Shown: positions 43,582 through 53,739 of the stretch, in pieces | Numbering within the stretch: position 1 is the first letter of the stretch | Layout of the letters: each line of letters begins with the position of its first letter | Source of the DNA: Arcobacter sp. | GTDB taxonomy: Bacteria > Campylobacterota > Campylobacteria > Campylobacterales > Arcobacteraceae | DNA: 64,000 bases | Reading direction: 5' to 3' | Assembly: GCA_020048055.1 (NCBI GenBank) | Contig: JAIFNA010000006.1 | Span: 154,829-218,828 of the forward strand | Notes under the pieces: generated by a model | Database searches by the model: none | Seen by the model: the letters and a program-made list of their open reading frames with translations, nothing else | Told to the model about the DNA's origin: nothing | Program-made: the position numbers and the translations under genes

Positions 43582-45374
43582 CAAATACCACTTGCACTGT
43601 AAGTTTTGTTATACCAAACGCTAAAAAGCCATAAAGCATAAGTGTGTTGTTTTAGTTTATTATCTTTTGCGTAACTAAAAAGTTCTTTGATGTATGAGTC
43701 GTTAAAAAGATTGTGGTTTTTGTTTGCTTTTAATATTTCAAAAAGTAAGTCATCGCCAAATTCCTCCATTAACCACTCGTTATAAGGACTATTAAATCCT
43801 TTTTTTCGTCTATTTACAATCTCATCTGGAAGATATTTTGAGGCTATTTTTTTCAACAAATATTTGTTTGTATCACCTAGTTTTAATTTGCTATCGATGC
43901 TAAAAACTGTATCCACAAGGTTAAAATCCAAAAATGGATTTCGTATCTCAATACCATGTGCACCAGAAATTTTATCAATTTTAGATAGTAACCCCTCCCC
44001 AAGCCATATCTCCATATCGATACTACTCATCCAATCGATTGGATCATTTTTTTCAATAGGCTCAGGAAAATGTGGAATTTTTTTAAATAGTTTCCCTTTT
44101 TGTTGCTTTGTAAAAATCTCACCAAAACTATTATAAAGATTTTCATCGTTAAAGATTCTTTGAAGATACTCTATCTCTTTTGTGTTTGATGATGCTGTGC
44201 CAAGATTGAGTTTTAAAAACTTTTTTTGTTCATTTGAGAGTGTTTTTTTGAACTCATAATAATCATAAAATTTTTGATAGTTGTTGTATCCTAGGAAAAT
44301 CTCATCACTACCCTCGCCACTCAATACTGTTTTTATCCCAATTTTTTTGATAGTTTCCATTAAGTAAAAAAGTGGGTTTGATGCGTGGTCACCATGAGGC
44401 TCCTCTAGGGCATTTAAAACATCATCTAAATTGTCTATAAAATCTTTTTTGCTAAATCTCAATTCAAAATGTTCACTTTTTATATTTTGTGCGATTTTTT
44501 TGGCATACGGAAGTTCACAATATTTTTCATACTCCTCATACCCTACGCTAAAAGTTTTTATTTTTTCACCACTTAAGTTTGCATAGATAGTGCTTATAAG
44601 GCTACTATCAACTCCTCCGCTAAGTAGTGAGCCAATCTCCACATCACTTGTCATTCTAAGCTCTACACTTTTTAAAAGTTGATTTTCGCACACCTCTAAA
44701 GCTTGTTGCTCTTGTAAAATTCTTTTGTATGTTTTTAGGCGGTAATATTTTTTTATTTTCAATTGCCCATTTTCATACACACAGTATGAGCCTTTAGGGA
44801 GCTTAAAAATACAATCATAAAAGGTATTTGGGGTTAACGGAGTGAAATATTGAAGATACTGACTAAGTGCTATGCGGTTTAGTTTTGGTGTGAAGCCCAG
44901 TAATTTTATGATTGGTGATATGGTGCTTGAAAAGATAAATTTTTCATCTTTAAGGTAGTAGTAAAATGGTTTTTTTCCATATCTATCTCGAGCGCAAAAA
45001 TATCTATTTTTGGTTTTGTCAAAAATTGAAAAACTAAAAGCACCATTTAGAAGTTTTAAAAATTCTGTGTCGTATTTTTGATAAAGTCTTATAATCACTT
45101 CAGTATCAGAGTTTGTCACGCAGGCTAGATTTTCCATTTTTCTAAGCTCTTTGTAGTTGTAAATCTCACCATTAAAAACTATCAAAAGGTTATCAAATTC
45201 CATTGGCTGATTTGCCTCGTCATCTAAATCTATGATACTTAATCTTGTGTGTCCAAAATGATTTTCACCAATTTGAAGTGAGTTAGTATTATCAGGTCCC
45301 CGTTTTTCTAAAAGCTGTAATGCTTCATTGAAATTTGAAGCAGGGGTAAAATTAATTCCAAGTATCCCACACAT
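43581..45374 (-). CDS. asnB: Asparagine synthase (glutamine-hydrolysing)
   Basis: AsnB makes asparagine from aspartate, glutamine and ATP. The 597-aa product starts M-C2-G-I-L-G, with Cys2 as the glutaminase nucleophile. It has R-G-P-D, F-N-G-E-I-Y-N-Y, and the synthetase P-loop S-G-G-V-D-S-S-L near residue 255, followed by S-V-G-Y-E-E. An upstream extension of the frame to 45482 would bury Cys2 and is rejected. The ATG overlaps the AEC stop by 1 nt (TAATG). Some homologues act in surface-polysaccharide modification, but nothing here points to that. Confidence 0.9.
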   Translation of the reverse strand: MCGILGINFTPASNFNEALQLLEKRGPDNTNSLQIGENHFGHTRLSIIDLDDEANQPMEFDNLLIVFNGEIYNYKELRKMENLACVTNSDTEVIIRLYQKYDTEFLKLLNGAFSFSIFDKTKNRYFCARDRYGKKPFYYYLKDEKFIFSSTISPIIKLLGFTPKLNRIALSQYLQYFTPLTPNTFYDCIFKLPKGSYCVYENGQLKIKKYYRLKTYKRILQEQQALEVCENQLLKSVELRMTSDVEIGSLLSGGVDSSLISTIYANLSGEKIKTFSVGYEEYEKYCELPYAKKIAQNIKSEHFELRFSKKDFIDNLDDVLNALEEPHGDHASNPLFYLMETIKKIGIKTVLSGEGSDEIFLGYNNYQKFYDYYEFKKTLSNEQKKFLKLNLGTASSNTKEIEYLQRIFNDENLYNSFGEIFTKQQKGKLFKKIPHFPEPIEKNDPIDWMSSIDMEIWLGEGLLSKIDKISGAHGIEIRNPFLDFNLVDTVFSIDSKLKLGDTNKYLLKKIASKYLPDEIVNRRKKGFNSPYNEWLMEEFGDDLLFEILKANKNHNLFNDSYIKELFSYAKDNKLKQHTYALWLFSVWYNKTYSASGI

Positions 45375-46291
45375 TATAAAGTCCCAAAAATAAGATGAAG
45401 TGTTTGGAGTAAAAAGTAAAATAATAGTAAAAATGAGATGGTTGAAAATAGTATTATGCTTGTAACATCGAGTGGTTTGCAATCATATAGAGATGCTAGA
45501 TTTACATTATTTACCGCTAGCGGGGTTGCTAGTGAGATGATTAAAATCGTAGCAACAAATGGTGCAAGTGAAAACCAAAATGCCATTAAAATTCCAAGTC
45601 CAGGGAGGAAAATGAGTTTTGCAAATGAGGTTGCAAATGTGAGCTTGAAGTTGTTTATTTTAAATCCAACTTTTGCTAAATATATCCCAAAAATAATCAA
45701 TTGCAAAACAATAGTTGAATAAGCACCCATCTCTAAGGCTCTATCAATTTGTGGATTTATTGCAAAACTTGAGTAGTTAAAATATATAGCAAATAGTGCA
45801 AACCATAAAATTGGGATTTTTGCCATTGAGATTAGAGATTGTTTTAGGGTGTATTTTTCTCTAGCTAAAAAATAGACTCCAACTGTGTAGATAAAAAAGA
45901 TATTCGCGATATTTATGATGCTTGTGTAAGGGACGCTCTCCATTCCAAAAAGTGCAATACCGAGTGGAATAGCAAGATTTCCTGTATTTCCAATAAGTGC
46001 CGTACTTGTAAAAATTGCCCTATCTTTACTGTTTTGAAATATCATCTTACTTGTAAAAACTAAAAAAATAAGTGCAGTTGTAACGGTAACAAAATATATA
46101 AATGGAGTTAACACAAGATTAAAATCAATTTTAGTTCTAGTTAGTCCCCAAAAAGTTAAAATTGGCTGTAAGAAGTAAATTGAGATAAGGATTAAAGACC
46201 TCTCCTCAATCTCATTTTTGAAGATCTTTTTTGATAAAAATCCAAGAAGTATAAAAAAATAGATAACTAAAATAGAGATAAGAGCTTCCAA
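45374..46291 (-). CDS. AEC-family transporter
   Basis: The 305-aa protein has about ten membrane segments and matches the auxin efflux carrier/malonate transporter family, with G-N-T-G-N-L-A-I-P-L-G near residue 105 and S-L-A-T-P-L-A-V-N-N in the C-terminal half. Substrates of bacterial members are small acids or amino acids. It lies between a response regulator (gap 9 nt) and asnB (1-nt overlap). Confidence 0.82.
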   Translation of the reverse strand: MEALISILVIYFFILLGFLSKKIFKNEIEERSLILISIYFLQPILTFWGLTRTKIDFNLVLTPFIYFVTVTTALIFLVFTSKMIFQNSKDRAIFTSTALIGNTGNLAIPLGIALFGMESVPYTSIINIANIFFIYTVGVYFLAREKYTLKQSLISMAKIPILWFALFAIYFNYSSFAINPQIDRALEMGAYSTIVLQLIIFGIYLAKVGFKINNFKLTFATSFAKLIFLPGLGILMAFWFSLAPFVATILIISLATPLAVNNVNLASLYDCKPLDVTSIILFSTISFLLLFYFLLQTLHLIFGTL

Positions 46292-46300
46292 ATAAGCCCT

Positions 46301-47494
46301 TTACTCTACATATTTTGGGGCTTTTTTTTGTGTGATTGCTAAAATTTCATTTTGAAGTGAAATTATTTTGTCCTTTAAAATAGCATTTTCCCGTGAAAGT
46401 TCATTTACTCTTTTTAATGAGCCAGTTCGTTTTAATTTTTCATTATCTGCAATACTTAAAAGCTTATCTTTTAGAAGACTGATTTGGTATTCATAGTGCT
46501 GGATTTGTTTTAATTGGTCTTGATTTTTTCTTTTTTCACCCTCTAGAGTCTCTTTTATGAGGCTTACAGATTGTTCACTCGAAGTTGACTCGAAACTATT
46601 TGCATTCTTTCTTAATGTTTTTACTCTTTTATTGAGTTCTAAGATTTTGTATCTCTCCTCCATAATATTTTGTTTTGCTTTTATGATTGTTTCTTGTTTC
46701 TCTAGTTCTTCATCATCAGCTAAAAAGCCTATCAAGATATATCCAGTAATTTCACCTGAATTGTGATTTCTTGTTGGTATTGCAGTTGTACGAAGATGAA
46801 AAACTTCTTTATTTTTTGATATAAATTTTAGTTTTCCTTTCCAAGTCTCACCATTTTTTGTGTACTCTTTCATCTCTTTGTAGCCAAGCGGAATAGCATC
46901 TGGATGGATAAGTCCAATCATTTTTGTATTTATAAGTTGCTCATTTTCAATCTCTAGCATCCCACAAAATAGAGAATTTGTTTCATGAATGAAATCTTTA
47001 GTATCAACTTTTACGATTGTGGCAATTGTATTTATGAACTCCATATATTCAGACAATTCCTCCTCTTTGTCTTTGATTATTTTTTGATTTCTTTTAATCT
47101 CACAAAACTTTTGAACAGTCATTATCATCTCTTTTGTATCGATTGGTTTTAGTGTATATCCAGAAACACCAAGCTTTATTGCTTCCATAAGATAGTTAGA
47201 TTCGCCGTGCGCAGTTGTCATAATAACTGGAATATCTGAGTTGTGTTCCCTTATTTTCTTAACCATCTCTAAGCCATTTAAATTTGGCATATTTATATCA
47301 CTGATGATCGCATCAAAAACGACATCCATTTTGCTTGTGTAAAGTTCATAATTCGACACTCCATCTCTTCCGTCAACACAAGTTATAACATCCTTGAATA
47401 TTTTTTTTAAGATGGTTCCGAGTGAGTTTCTTATTGTTTCATCATCTTCTACATAAAGTATCGTTAGTGTTTTTAAAAAATCTGTATTAAGCAT
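46301..47494 (-). CDS. Response regulator with PAS domain and coiled coil
   Basis: The 397-aa protein has a receiver domain (E16-D17-D18, phospho-acceptor D66, K116 in T-L-K-P-I-D), then a PAS domain (about 147-262), then a long coiled coil (about 262-390). There is no DNA-binding or enzymatic output domain, so it probably signals by protein contact or dimerisation. It overlaps the sensor kinase gene by 8 bp, its likely phosphodonor. Confidence 0.85.
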   Translation of the reverse strand: MLNTDFLKTLTILYVEDDETIRNSLGTILKKIFKDVITCVDGRDGVSNYELYTSKMDVVFDAIISDINMPNLNGLEMVKKIREHNSDIPVIMTTAHGESNYLMEAIKLGVSGYTLKPIDTKEMIMTVQKFCEIKRNQKIIKDKEEELSEYMEFINTIATIVKVDTKDFIHETNSLFCGMLEIENEQLINTKMIGLIHPDAIPLGYKEMKEYTKNGETWKGKLKFISKNKEVFHLRTTAIPTRNHNSGEITGYILIGFLADDEELEKQETIIKAKQNIMEERYKILELNKRVKTLRKNANSFESTSSEQSVSLIKETLEGEKRKNQDQLKQIQHYEYQISLLKDKLLSIADNEKLKRTGSLKRVNELSRENAILKDKIISLQNEILAITQKKAPKYVE

Positions 47495-49391
47495 CTGCTT
47501 CCTCGTCTTTCATGTTTGTTTCATTTGCATTTGTGATAAGTAATTCGATTATAAATCTTGCTCCAAAGTATCTGTTGTCATTGTGTATAAATTCGTGATT
47601 ATCAACGAGTAAATTCCCGCCCATACTGGTTGTTATTATTTGGTGTGTCATATAAAGCCCAAGTCCAGTCCCTTGGCTTTTGTGTTTTGTTGTAAAATAT
47701 GGCTCAAAAACTCTACTTAATATATCAGCATTTATTCCACCAGCGTTGTCTTGAATCGTTACAATAGCTTTGTTCTTAAATTTTTTCACAGATATAAAAA
47801 TGACTTTCTCAATGTTTTCATTTCTTTCATTTAGAACATCTTTTGCATTATTTATAATATTGAGGATACCTTGAATAAATTCATTTTTAAAATTGTTAAT
47901 AAAAATAATTTCTGCATAATCTTTTTTAATGATAATTTGAGAATTTGCTATGCTTGAGTCTATAACGTTTAGAGCATTGTCAATTGCTGATGATATAACA
48001 AACTCTTTTTTCTCTTTTTTCCCTTCAATAAAGTTTCTAAAATCCTCTATTGTTTGTGATAAAAATTGTGTTTTTTCTATGATTTTATTTAGTGCTGGAT
48101 TTAATTCATTTGGATTCAAAATCCCTAATTCATTTTGTACGCTTAAGCTACTTGCACTCGTGCTAATAGCGCTCAATGGTTGTCTCCATTGATGAGCGAT
48201 ATTTCCTATCATCTCACCCAAAGAAGCCAATCTTGATTGCTCGGCTATGAGATTATCTTTTTTTCTATTTTCATCAATTGAAGCGGTAATTTGGATATTT
48301 TGTCTTTCAAGTTCTTCAACAGAGTGAGCCAATTCCTCTTTTTGTACCCTTATCGTATCAAAGCTTTTTGTAATATTTTTTTTGTACATATAATCTTTGT
48401 ATCCATAAAATAAAATCCCAGCAAGAATTATAAGCATCATCGCCAAAACTAAATAATAATCTGATTCGAGCTCATCTATATATTTACCGTCAGTGTGTTT
48501 TGCTATGTAGGCAATAGCACGATTTCCTTGTACATTTTTGATTGGTAAAAATGTTATAACACTAGAATCACCACTTTTTGTTTTGTAGTAGACATAAAAT
48601 GGCTTGTTTTGAAGAAGCTTTTGGCTTATTTCATTTCTAATATTTTTTGGAATTTGTGTAACTCCATATTTTCCAATATCCCTTTTTAGTCTTAAATAAT
48701 ATGGAGAATTTGGCGATAGTTCATACATATTTTTAACTTCAGAATGAACTAAAAGATGTTCTATTACTTGTTTGTTTATAGAAAAACCAACTTTTGCATG
48801 AAAAGAATCTTCAATTTTTTGTAAAAAATCAATTACCGACACAGATACTTCAACACTACCTATATGTTTGTTGCTATTGAAAAGTGGGTAAACAAATCTA
48901 AATCCATTGTCTATTTTTCCCATCTCTAATCCATCTATTGGCTGAAGTGTTTTATTGACCGTCGCTACGGAATATCGAGCTTTGGTCAGATCGTCCCCAA
49001 ACTTTGAAGGTGCGTGCATTCTTAAGAAACTAACATTATTTTTTAGATGAAAATGAAGTTGATTTATCCCGATCGCATTCCAGTTTTGATATATGTGCGT
49101 TAGTGATGATTGAAGTTTTAGACGTAATTTATCTTGCGTCTCTTTTGAAGTTGTTGTGGAAGCTTCATCTATTAGTCCAACTATTTCACTATCTGTAAGT
49201 ATGTTATTATAGATACTTTTGGATAGATTGTTATAATTTTTGTATGTCACATCAAATTGTGTGCTTGACATAAGAAGTTGATTTTCTAGATACATTTTTA
49301 TTCGTCTCTCTTTGTCTAACGACAAGAGAATTGAAACAATAAATCCTAATACAAAAAACAGTGTAAATGTGACTAAAATTTGTTTTTTCAT
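47487..49391 (-). CDS. Sensor histidine kinase with periplasmic Cache-type domain
   Basis: The 634-aa kinase has a membrane segment at about 5-24, a periplasmic sensor of about 270 residues with the dCache_3-like L-H-F-H-L-K-N-N-V-S-F-L-R pattern, and a second membrane segment near 315-335. A coiled coil and the H-box I-A-H400-Q-W-R-Q-P-L follow, then ATP-binding motifs (N-I-I-N-N-A-K-D, D-N-A-G-G-I, G-T-G-L-G-L-Y). ATG 49391 is chosen, with AAGGAAG upstream; a TTG at 49430 has none. Its partner is the adjacent regulator. Confidence 0.88.
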   Translation of the reverse strand: MKKQILVTFTLFFVLGFIVSILLSLDKERRIKMYLENQLLMSSTQFDVTYKNYNNLSKSIYNNILTDSEIVGLIDEASTTTSKETQDKLRLKLQSSLTHIYQNWNAIGINQLHFHLKNNVSFLRMHAPSKFGDDLTKARYSVATVNKTLQPIDGLEMGKIDNGFRFVYPLFNSNKHIGSVEVSVSVIDFLQKIEDSFHAKVGFSINKQVIEHLLVHSEVKNMYELSPNSPYYLRLKRDIGKYGVTQIPKNIRNEISQKLLQNKPFYVYYKTKSGDSSVITFLPIKNVQGNRAIAYIAKHTDGKYIDELESDYYLVLAMMLIILAGILFYGYKDYMYKKNITKSFDTIRVQKEELAHSVEELERQNIQITASIDENRKKDNLIAEQSRLASLGEMIGNIAHQWRQPLSAISTSASSLSVQNELGILNPNELNPALNKIIEKTQFLSQTIEDFRNFIEGKKEKKEFVISSAIDNALNVIDSSIANSQIIIKKDYAEIIFINNFKNEFIQGILNIINNAKDVLNERNENIEKVIFISVKKFKNKAIVTIQDNAGGINADILSRVFEPYFTTKHKSQGTGLGLYMTHQIITTSMGGNLLVDNHEFIHNDNRYFGARFIIELLITNANETNMKDEEADA

Positions 49392-49478
49392 TAGCTTCCT
49401 TAAGTCAGTAATATCTTTGATTGTAGCCAAAAAGCTATTATAAAATCTTAAACCTCGTTGTAGTAAAATGTAAACCTT

Positions 49479-52400
49479 ATGAAAAACAAAATACTAAATC
49501 TAATAAAACAAAAACCACTAATAATTGATGGTGCGATGGGGACACAGCTCCAGTCGTTTGATATTCCACAAAGTGCTTGGATGGATGAAAATGGTGTAAA
49601 TCAAGAGGGTTGCAATGAACTTTTGAATGCAACAGCACCTTACATTCTGGAACAAATTCACGAAAGTTATGTACTAGCTGGGGCAGATATGATAAAAACC
49701 AATACTTTTGGTTCAATGGATTGGGTGCTTGATGAGTATGATATGGGACATAGAAGTTACGAGTTGTCAAAACTAGGAGCATCACATGTAAAGAAAATTT
49801 GCGAGAAATATACAACGCTAGAAAAGCCTAGGTTTGTGTTAGGTTCAATTGGACCAGGGACAAAATTACCGAGTCTTAAGCATATCACTTATGATACGAT
49901 GTATCGTGGTTATGTAACTATGGCTAAGGGGCTTGTTGATGGTGGCGTTGATGTTTTTTTGGTGGAAACTTGCCAAGACCCATTGCAAATAAAAGTAGCA
50001 CTTCACGCTTTAACTGACACTGCGCCTCAAATTCCAATTATGGTAAGTGTGACGATTGAGCTAAGCGGTACGATGCTTATTGGAACGGATGCCAATACGA
50101 TAGCAACTATCTTGGAGCCATTTGATATTTTATCTTTAGGGTTTAACTGTGGAACTGGACCAGAGCAAGTAAAAAAACATATAGAGATACTGTCTCAAAT
50201 TTCAAATAAACCACTTTCTGTTCATGCAAATGCAGGTTTGCCTCAAAATAGAGGTGGAAAAACGTTTTATCCGATGGGCGCTGATGAATTTGCACAAATC
50301 GAGCAAACATTTATGGCTTATAATGGAGTTTCATTTTTGGGTGGATGTTGTGGAACCTCACCAGAACATATCAAAGCTTTAGCGGAGGCTGTTTCAAAGA
50401 TGACCCCTAAAATCCCACTTGGAAATCATCCAAAATCGTTAGCTTCCCTTTTTGCCTCTGTGCCACTCAAACAAAAACCAGCTCCACTTTTAGTAGGGGA
50501 GAGAAGTAATGCGACTGGAAGTAAAGCCTTTAGGGAACTTTTAAAAGCAAATGACTATGAAGCGACTCTAAGTGTTGCTCAAGAGCAAGTGCGTGCAGGG
50601 GCTCATGTGATTGATGTAAGTGTTGGGTTTGCTGGACGAGATGAAACAAAAGATATGAATGAAGTTGTTTCTTTGTACGCTTCAAAAATCGCACTTCCTC
50701 TTATGCCAGATAGTACACAGATTAAAGCTCTTGAAGAGGCCTTGAAGCTTATTGGTGGAAAAGCGATTATTAACTCAGTGAATCTTGAAGATGGGATTGA
50801 GCGATTTGATGAGATTTGTAAATTAGCAAAACGGTTTGGGGCAAGTTTAGTTTGCCTTGTAATTGATGAAGTTGCTATGGCAAAAACGAAAGAGAAAAAA
50901 GTGGAGATTGCTGAACGAATCTATCAAAGAGCAGTAAATCTTCACACACTAGATCCTGAAGATTTAGTTTTTGATATGCTTGTTTTTACAATTGGTTCGG
51001 GTGATGAGGAATATCATACTGCTGGGATTGAGACGATTGAAGCAATAAGAGAGTTTACAACGATGCACCCAGAAGTTAGTACAACTTTGGGATTGTCAAA
51101 TATCTCTTTTGGACTTGATGCGAAGGCTAGAGTTTATCTAAATAGTATCTTTTTGCACCATTGTATTGAAGTTGGACTTAGTAGTGCGATTGTAAATGTA
51201 AAACACTTAGTTCCAAGACATAAAATGAGAGAAGAGGATATCAGAGCTTGTGAAGATTTACTTTTTAATCGTAGAGTTAATGGTGACCCCCTTTTTGCTT
51301 TTATTGAACATTTTAGCGATATTGAAGCGGTCGCCGAACAAAGTGATGAGGAGTTTGCGAAACTTTCAAATGATGAAAAAATCAAAAAACTCCTCCTTGA
51401 TGGAGCAAAAGAGAAAATTATCGCACTTGCACTTGAACTTAAAGATGAGGTTGGGGCTGAGGTTATCGTCAATGAGTGGCTAATTGATGGGATGAAAATA
51501 ATTGGGGAACTTTTTGGAAATGGTCAAATGCAACTCCCATTCGTACTTCAAAGTGCTGAAACCATGAAAGCTTGTGTTGATGCATTAGAGCCATATCTTC
51601 CTAAAATTGAAAAAGTTAGTGATACCACTTTGGTTTTGGGGACAGTGAAAGGAGATGTTCATGATGTTGGGAAAAATTTAGTTGATATTATCCTTTCAAA
51701 CAATGGCTTTAAGGTCGTAAATATCGGGATAAAAGTTAGTATCGATGATTTTATAAGGGTGGCAAAAGAGTGTAATGCTATGGCTATTGGTATGAGTGGA
51801 CTTTTAGTAAAATCAACAAATGAGATGAGAAGCAACCTTGAAGTGCTAAAAGATGCTGGAATCTCTTTACCTATCTTAATTGGTGGAGCCGCACTAACTA
51901 AACAGTTTGTTGATGATTTTTGCAGACCTATCTATGATGGGGCTATTTTTTATTGTAGAGATGCTTTTGACGGTGTAGTTGCTATGCAAAGACTTGAAGA
52001 AGCAAATGGGGATTACAGCAATCTTAACACTGATATGGCAGCTGATTTGATTTTGGAGAGTGGGATAGAAAAAGAGGAGAAAATAGTTTTTGACTCTAGT
52101 TTGCATACTCCAAAATTATTAACTAACCATAAAAAATATAATCCACCTTTTATTGGGCGAAAAGTAGTTGTTGTTCCAAAAGAGTATCTAGGAGATGAGC
52201 CAAAAGGGCAATGTTCCAAAATAGAGTGCAATAGTAGTTTTGATAAAGAGTTGGCTTTTAAATGGATAAATCATCGAGTGTTGTTTCGTCAAAGATGGGG
52301 ATACAAACGAAGCAAAATGGGAGTTGATGAGTTTAAAAAACAAGAAGAAAAAGTGGTTTTCCCTTTGTATGAAAGACTCAAAAAACAATTTTTGGATGAA

Positions 52401-52979
52401 AATATTTTTGACCCAATCGGAGTGTACGGGCATTTTTACTGTAAAAGTGAGGACAATAAACTTCATATTTATGATGAAAACAAAGAAAATATCTTGACGA
52501 CTTTTACTTTCCCAAGACAAGGGAAAGAACCTCACAGATGTTTGGCGGATTACTTTAAAAGTGATGAATTTGATGTGGTTGGATTTACATTGGCAAGTTC
52601 AGGGCATCAAATCACACCGTTTGAGAGAAGGCTTTATGATGAGGGAAAATTTAGTGAATATTACTCAGTACATGGGCTTGGGGTCGAATTAGCTGAAGCA
52701 ATGGCCGAGATACTTCATAAGCAAATAAGACTTGATTTAGATATTGCTAAAACTGAAAAACCAACTTTAAATGATGTACGAATGAAACAATATCAAGGAT
52801 GCAGATATAGCCCAGGGTACGCAGCTTGTCCTGATTTGGCGATGAATAGACAGATTTTTGATTTGCTAATCCCAGAAGATTTTGGGATTACCCTTAGTGA
52901 AACATATCAAATAGATCCAGAACAAAGCACAGTAGCAATAGTTGTACCAAATAAAGAGGCAAAATATTTTAATGTATAG
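49479..52979 (+). CDS. metH: Cobalamin-dependent methionine synthase
   Basis: MetH moves a methyl group from 5-methyltetrahydrofolate to homocysteine via methylcobalamin. The 1166-aa product has all four modules: the homocysteine domain with the zinc ligands C224, C290 and C291; the pterin domain (about 330-600, G-E-R-S-N-A-T-G-S); the cobalamin domain with D726-V-H728-D-V-G (lower axial His); and the C-terminal reactivation domain (about 880-1166, Y-Q-G-C-R-Y-S-P-G-Y). No cobalamin riboswitch is visible in the 87-bp gap to the kinase gene. Confidence 0.96.
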   Translation: MKNKILNLIKQKPLIIDGAMGTQLQSFDIPQSAWMDENGVNQEGCNELLNATAPYILEQIHESYVLAGADMIKTNTFGSMDWVLDEYDMGHRSYELSKLGASHVKKICEKYTTLEKPRFVLGSIGPGTKLPSLKHITYDTMYRGYVTMAKGLVDGGVDVFLVETCQDPLQIKVALHALTDTAPQIPIMVSVTIELSGTMLIGTDANTIATILEPFDILSLGFNCGTGPEQVKKHIEILSQISNKPLSVHANAGLPQNRGGKTFYPMGADEFAQIEQTFMAYNGVSFLGGCCGTSPEHIKALAEAVSKMTPKIPLGNHPKSLASLFASVPLKQKPAPLLVGERSNATGSKAFRELLKANDYEATLSVAQEQVRAGAHVIDVSVGFAGRDETKDMNEVVSLYASKIALPLMPDSTQIKALEEALKLIGGKAIINSVNLEDGIERFDEICKLAKRFGASLVCLVIDEVAMAKTKEKKVEIAERIYQRAVNLHTLDPEDLVFDMLVFTIGSGDEEYHTAGIETIEAIREFTTMHPEVSTTLGLSNISFGLDAKARVYLNSIFLHHCIEVGLSSAIVNVKHLVPRHKMREEDIRACEDLLFNRRVNGDPLFAFIEHFSDIEAVAEQSDEEFAKLSNDEKIKKLLLDGAKEKIIALALELKDEVGAEVIVNEWLIDGMKIIGELFGNGQMQLPFVLQSAETMKACVDALEPYLPKIEKVSDTTLVLGTVKGDVHDVGKNLVDIILSNNGFKVVNIGIKVSIDDFIRVAKECNAMAIGMSGLLVKSTNEMRSNLEVLKDAGISLPILIGGAALTKQFVDDFCRPIYDGAIFYCRDAFDGVVAMQRLEEANGDYSNLNTDMAADLILESGIEKEEKIVFDSSLHTPKLLTNHKKYNPPFIGRKVVVVPKEYLGDEPKGQCSKIECNSSFDKELAFKWINHRVLFRQRWGYKRSKMGVDEFKKQEEKVVFPLYERLKKQFLDENIFDPIGVYGHFYCKSEDNKLHIYDENKENILTTFTFPRQGKEPHRCLADYFKSDEFDVVGFTLASSGHQITPFERRLYDEGKFSEYYSVHGLGVELAEAMAEILHKQIRLDLDIAKTEKPTLNDVRMKQYQGCRYSPGYAACPDLAMNRQIFDLLIPEDFGITLSETYQIDPEQSTVAIVVPNKEAKYFNV

Positions 52980-53009
52980 AAATAATAAACATTGATGGGG
53001 AGGAAGAGA

Positions 53010-53714
53010 ATGAAATTGTTTTTTATAATGGTTATTGTACATTTTTCATTGTTTGCAAGTTCGTATGATGAGGCAATGAAGTTATATGAAGCTAGAAAAT
53101 ACAAAGAGGTATTGAAAATACTTATTCCTTTGGCAGATGCTGGAGATCCAAAGGCTCAAAATGATGTTGGGATTATGTATGAGAGCGGACAGGGTATTAA
53201 TGCAAATTTTAAAATCGCTTCAAAATATTATGGTTGGAGTGCAGAGCAAGGTTACGCAGACGGAGAATGCAACTTTGGACTTGTTAAAAAAGCACAAAAA
53301 AAATATCAAGAGGCCGTAGAACTTTTCCAAAAAAGCGCTAACCAAGGCAATATGTGTGGTGAACACTATTTGGCTGTTATGTATCAGCATGGGAAAGGGG
53401 TAAGAAGAGATTATACTAAGGCTTTGGAATACTATAAAAAAAGTGCGGACAAAGGTTATGTGTTAGCCCAATCAAATCTTGCAGTGATGTATGAAAAAGG
53501 AAAAGGTACAAAAATCAATCTGAATGAGGCTATTCGTTATTATGAGTTGAGTGCAAATGGCGGAGAATATGTTGCTCAATATAATTTAGGCATGATTTAT
53601 TATCTAGGAAAAAGTATTGCGCAAGATTTGGTAAAAGCAAAAGAGCTGTTTAAAAAAGCTTGCGATAATGGCCATTATTTAGGTTGTGAAAATTACAAGT
53701 TACTTAATAAATAA
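53010..53714 (+). CDS. Secreted Sel1-repeat protein
   Basis: The 234-aa precursor has a signal peptide (M-K-L-F-F-I-M-V-I-V-H-F-S-L-F-A-S) and about five Sel1-like repeats covering the mature protein, such as A-Q-N-D-V-G-I-M-Y-E-S-G-Q-G and A-Q-S-N-L-A-V-M-Y-E-K-G-K-G. Cys pairs in some repeats resemble the Helicobacter cysteine-rich (Hcp) proteins, though most repeats here lack them. GGGGAGGAAGAG gives a strong ribosome binding site at ATG 53010. Confidence 0.85.
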   Translation: MKLFFIMVIVHFSLFASSYDEAMKLYEARKYKEVLKILIPLADAGDPKAQNDVGIMYESGQGINANFKIASKYYGWSAEQGYADGECNFGLVKKAQKKYQEAVELFQKSANQGNMCGEHYLAVMYQHGKGVRRDYTKALEYYKKSADKGYVLAQSNLAVMYEKGKGTKINLNEAIRYYELSANGGEYVAQYNLGMIYYLGKSIAQDLVKAKELFKKACDNGHYLGCENYKLLNK

Positions 53715-53739
53715 TTTGGATTTTCATTGACTAGATACT

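Noticed and set aside
45375..45482. 36-residue N-terminal extension of asparagine synthase
   Set aside because: The glutaminase nucleophile must be Cys2 after Met removal; the extension overlaps the AEC coding end and would block catalysis.
49392..49478. Cobalamin riboswitch upstream of metH
   Set aside because: The 87-bp gap is too short for one and shows no conserved B12-box sequence.
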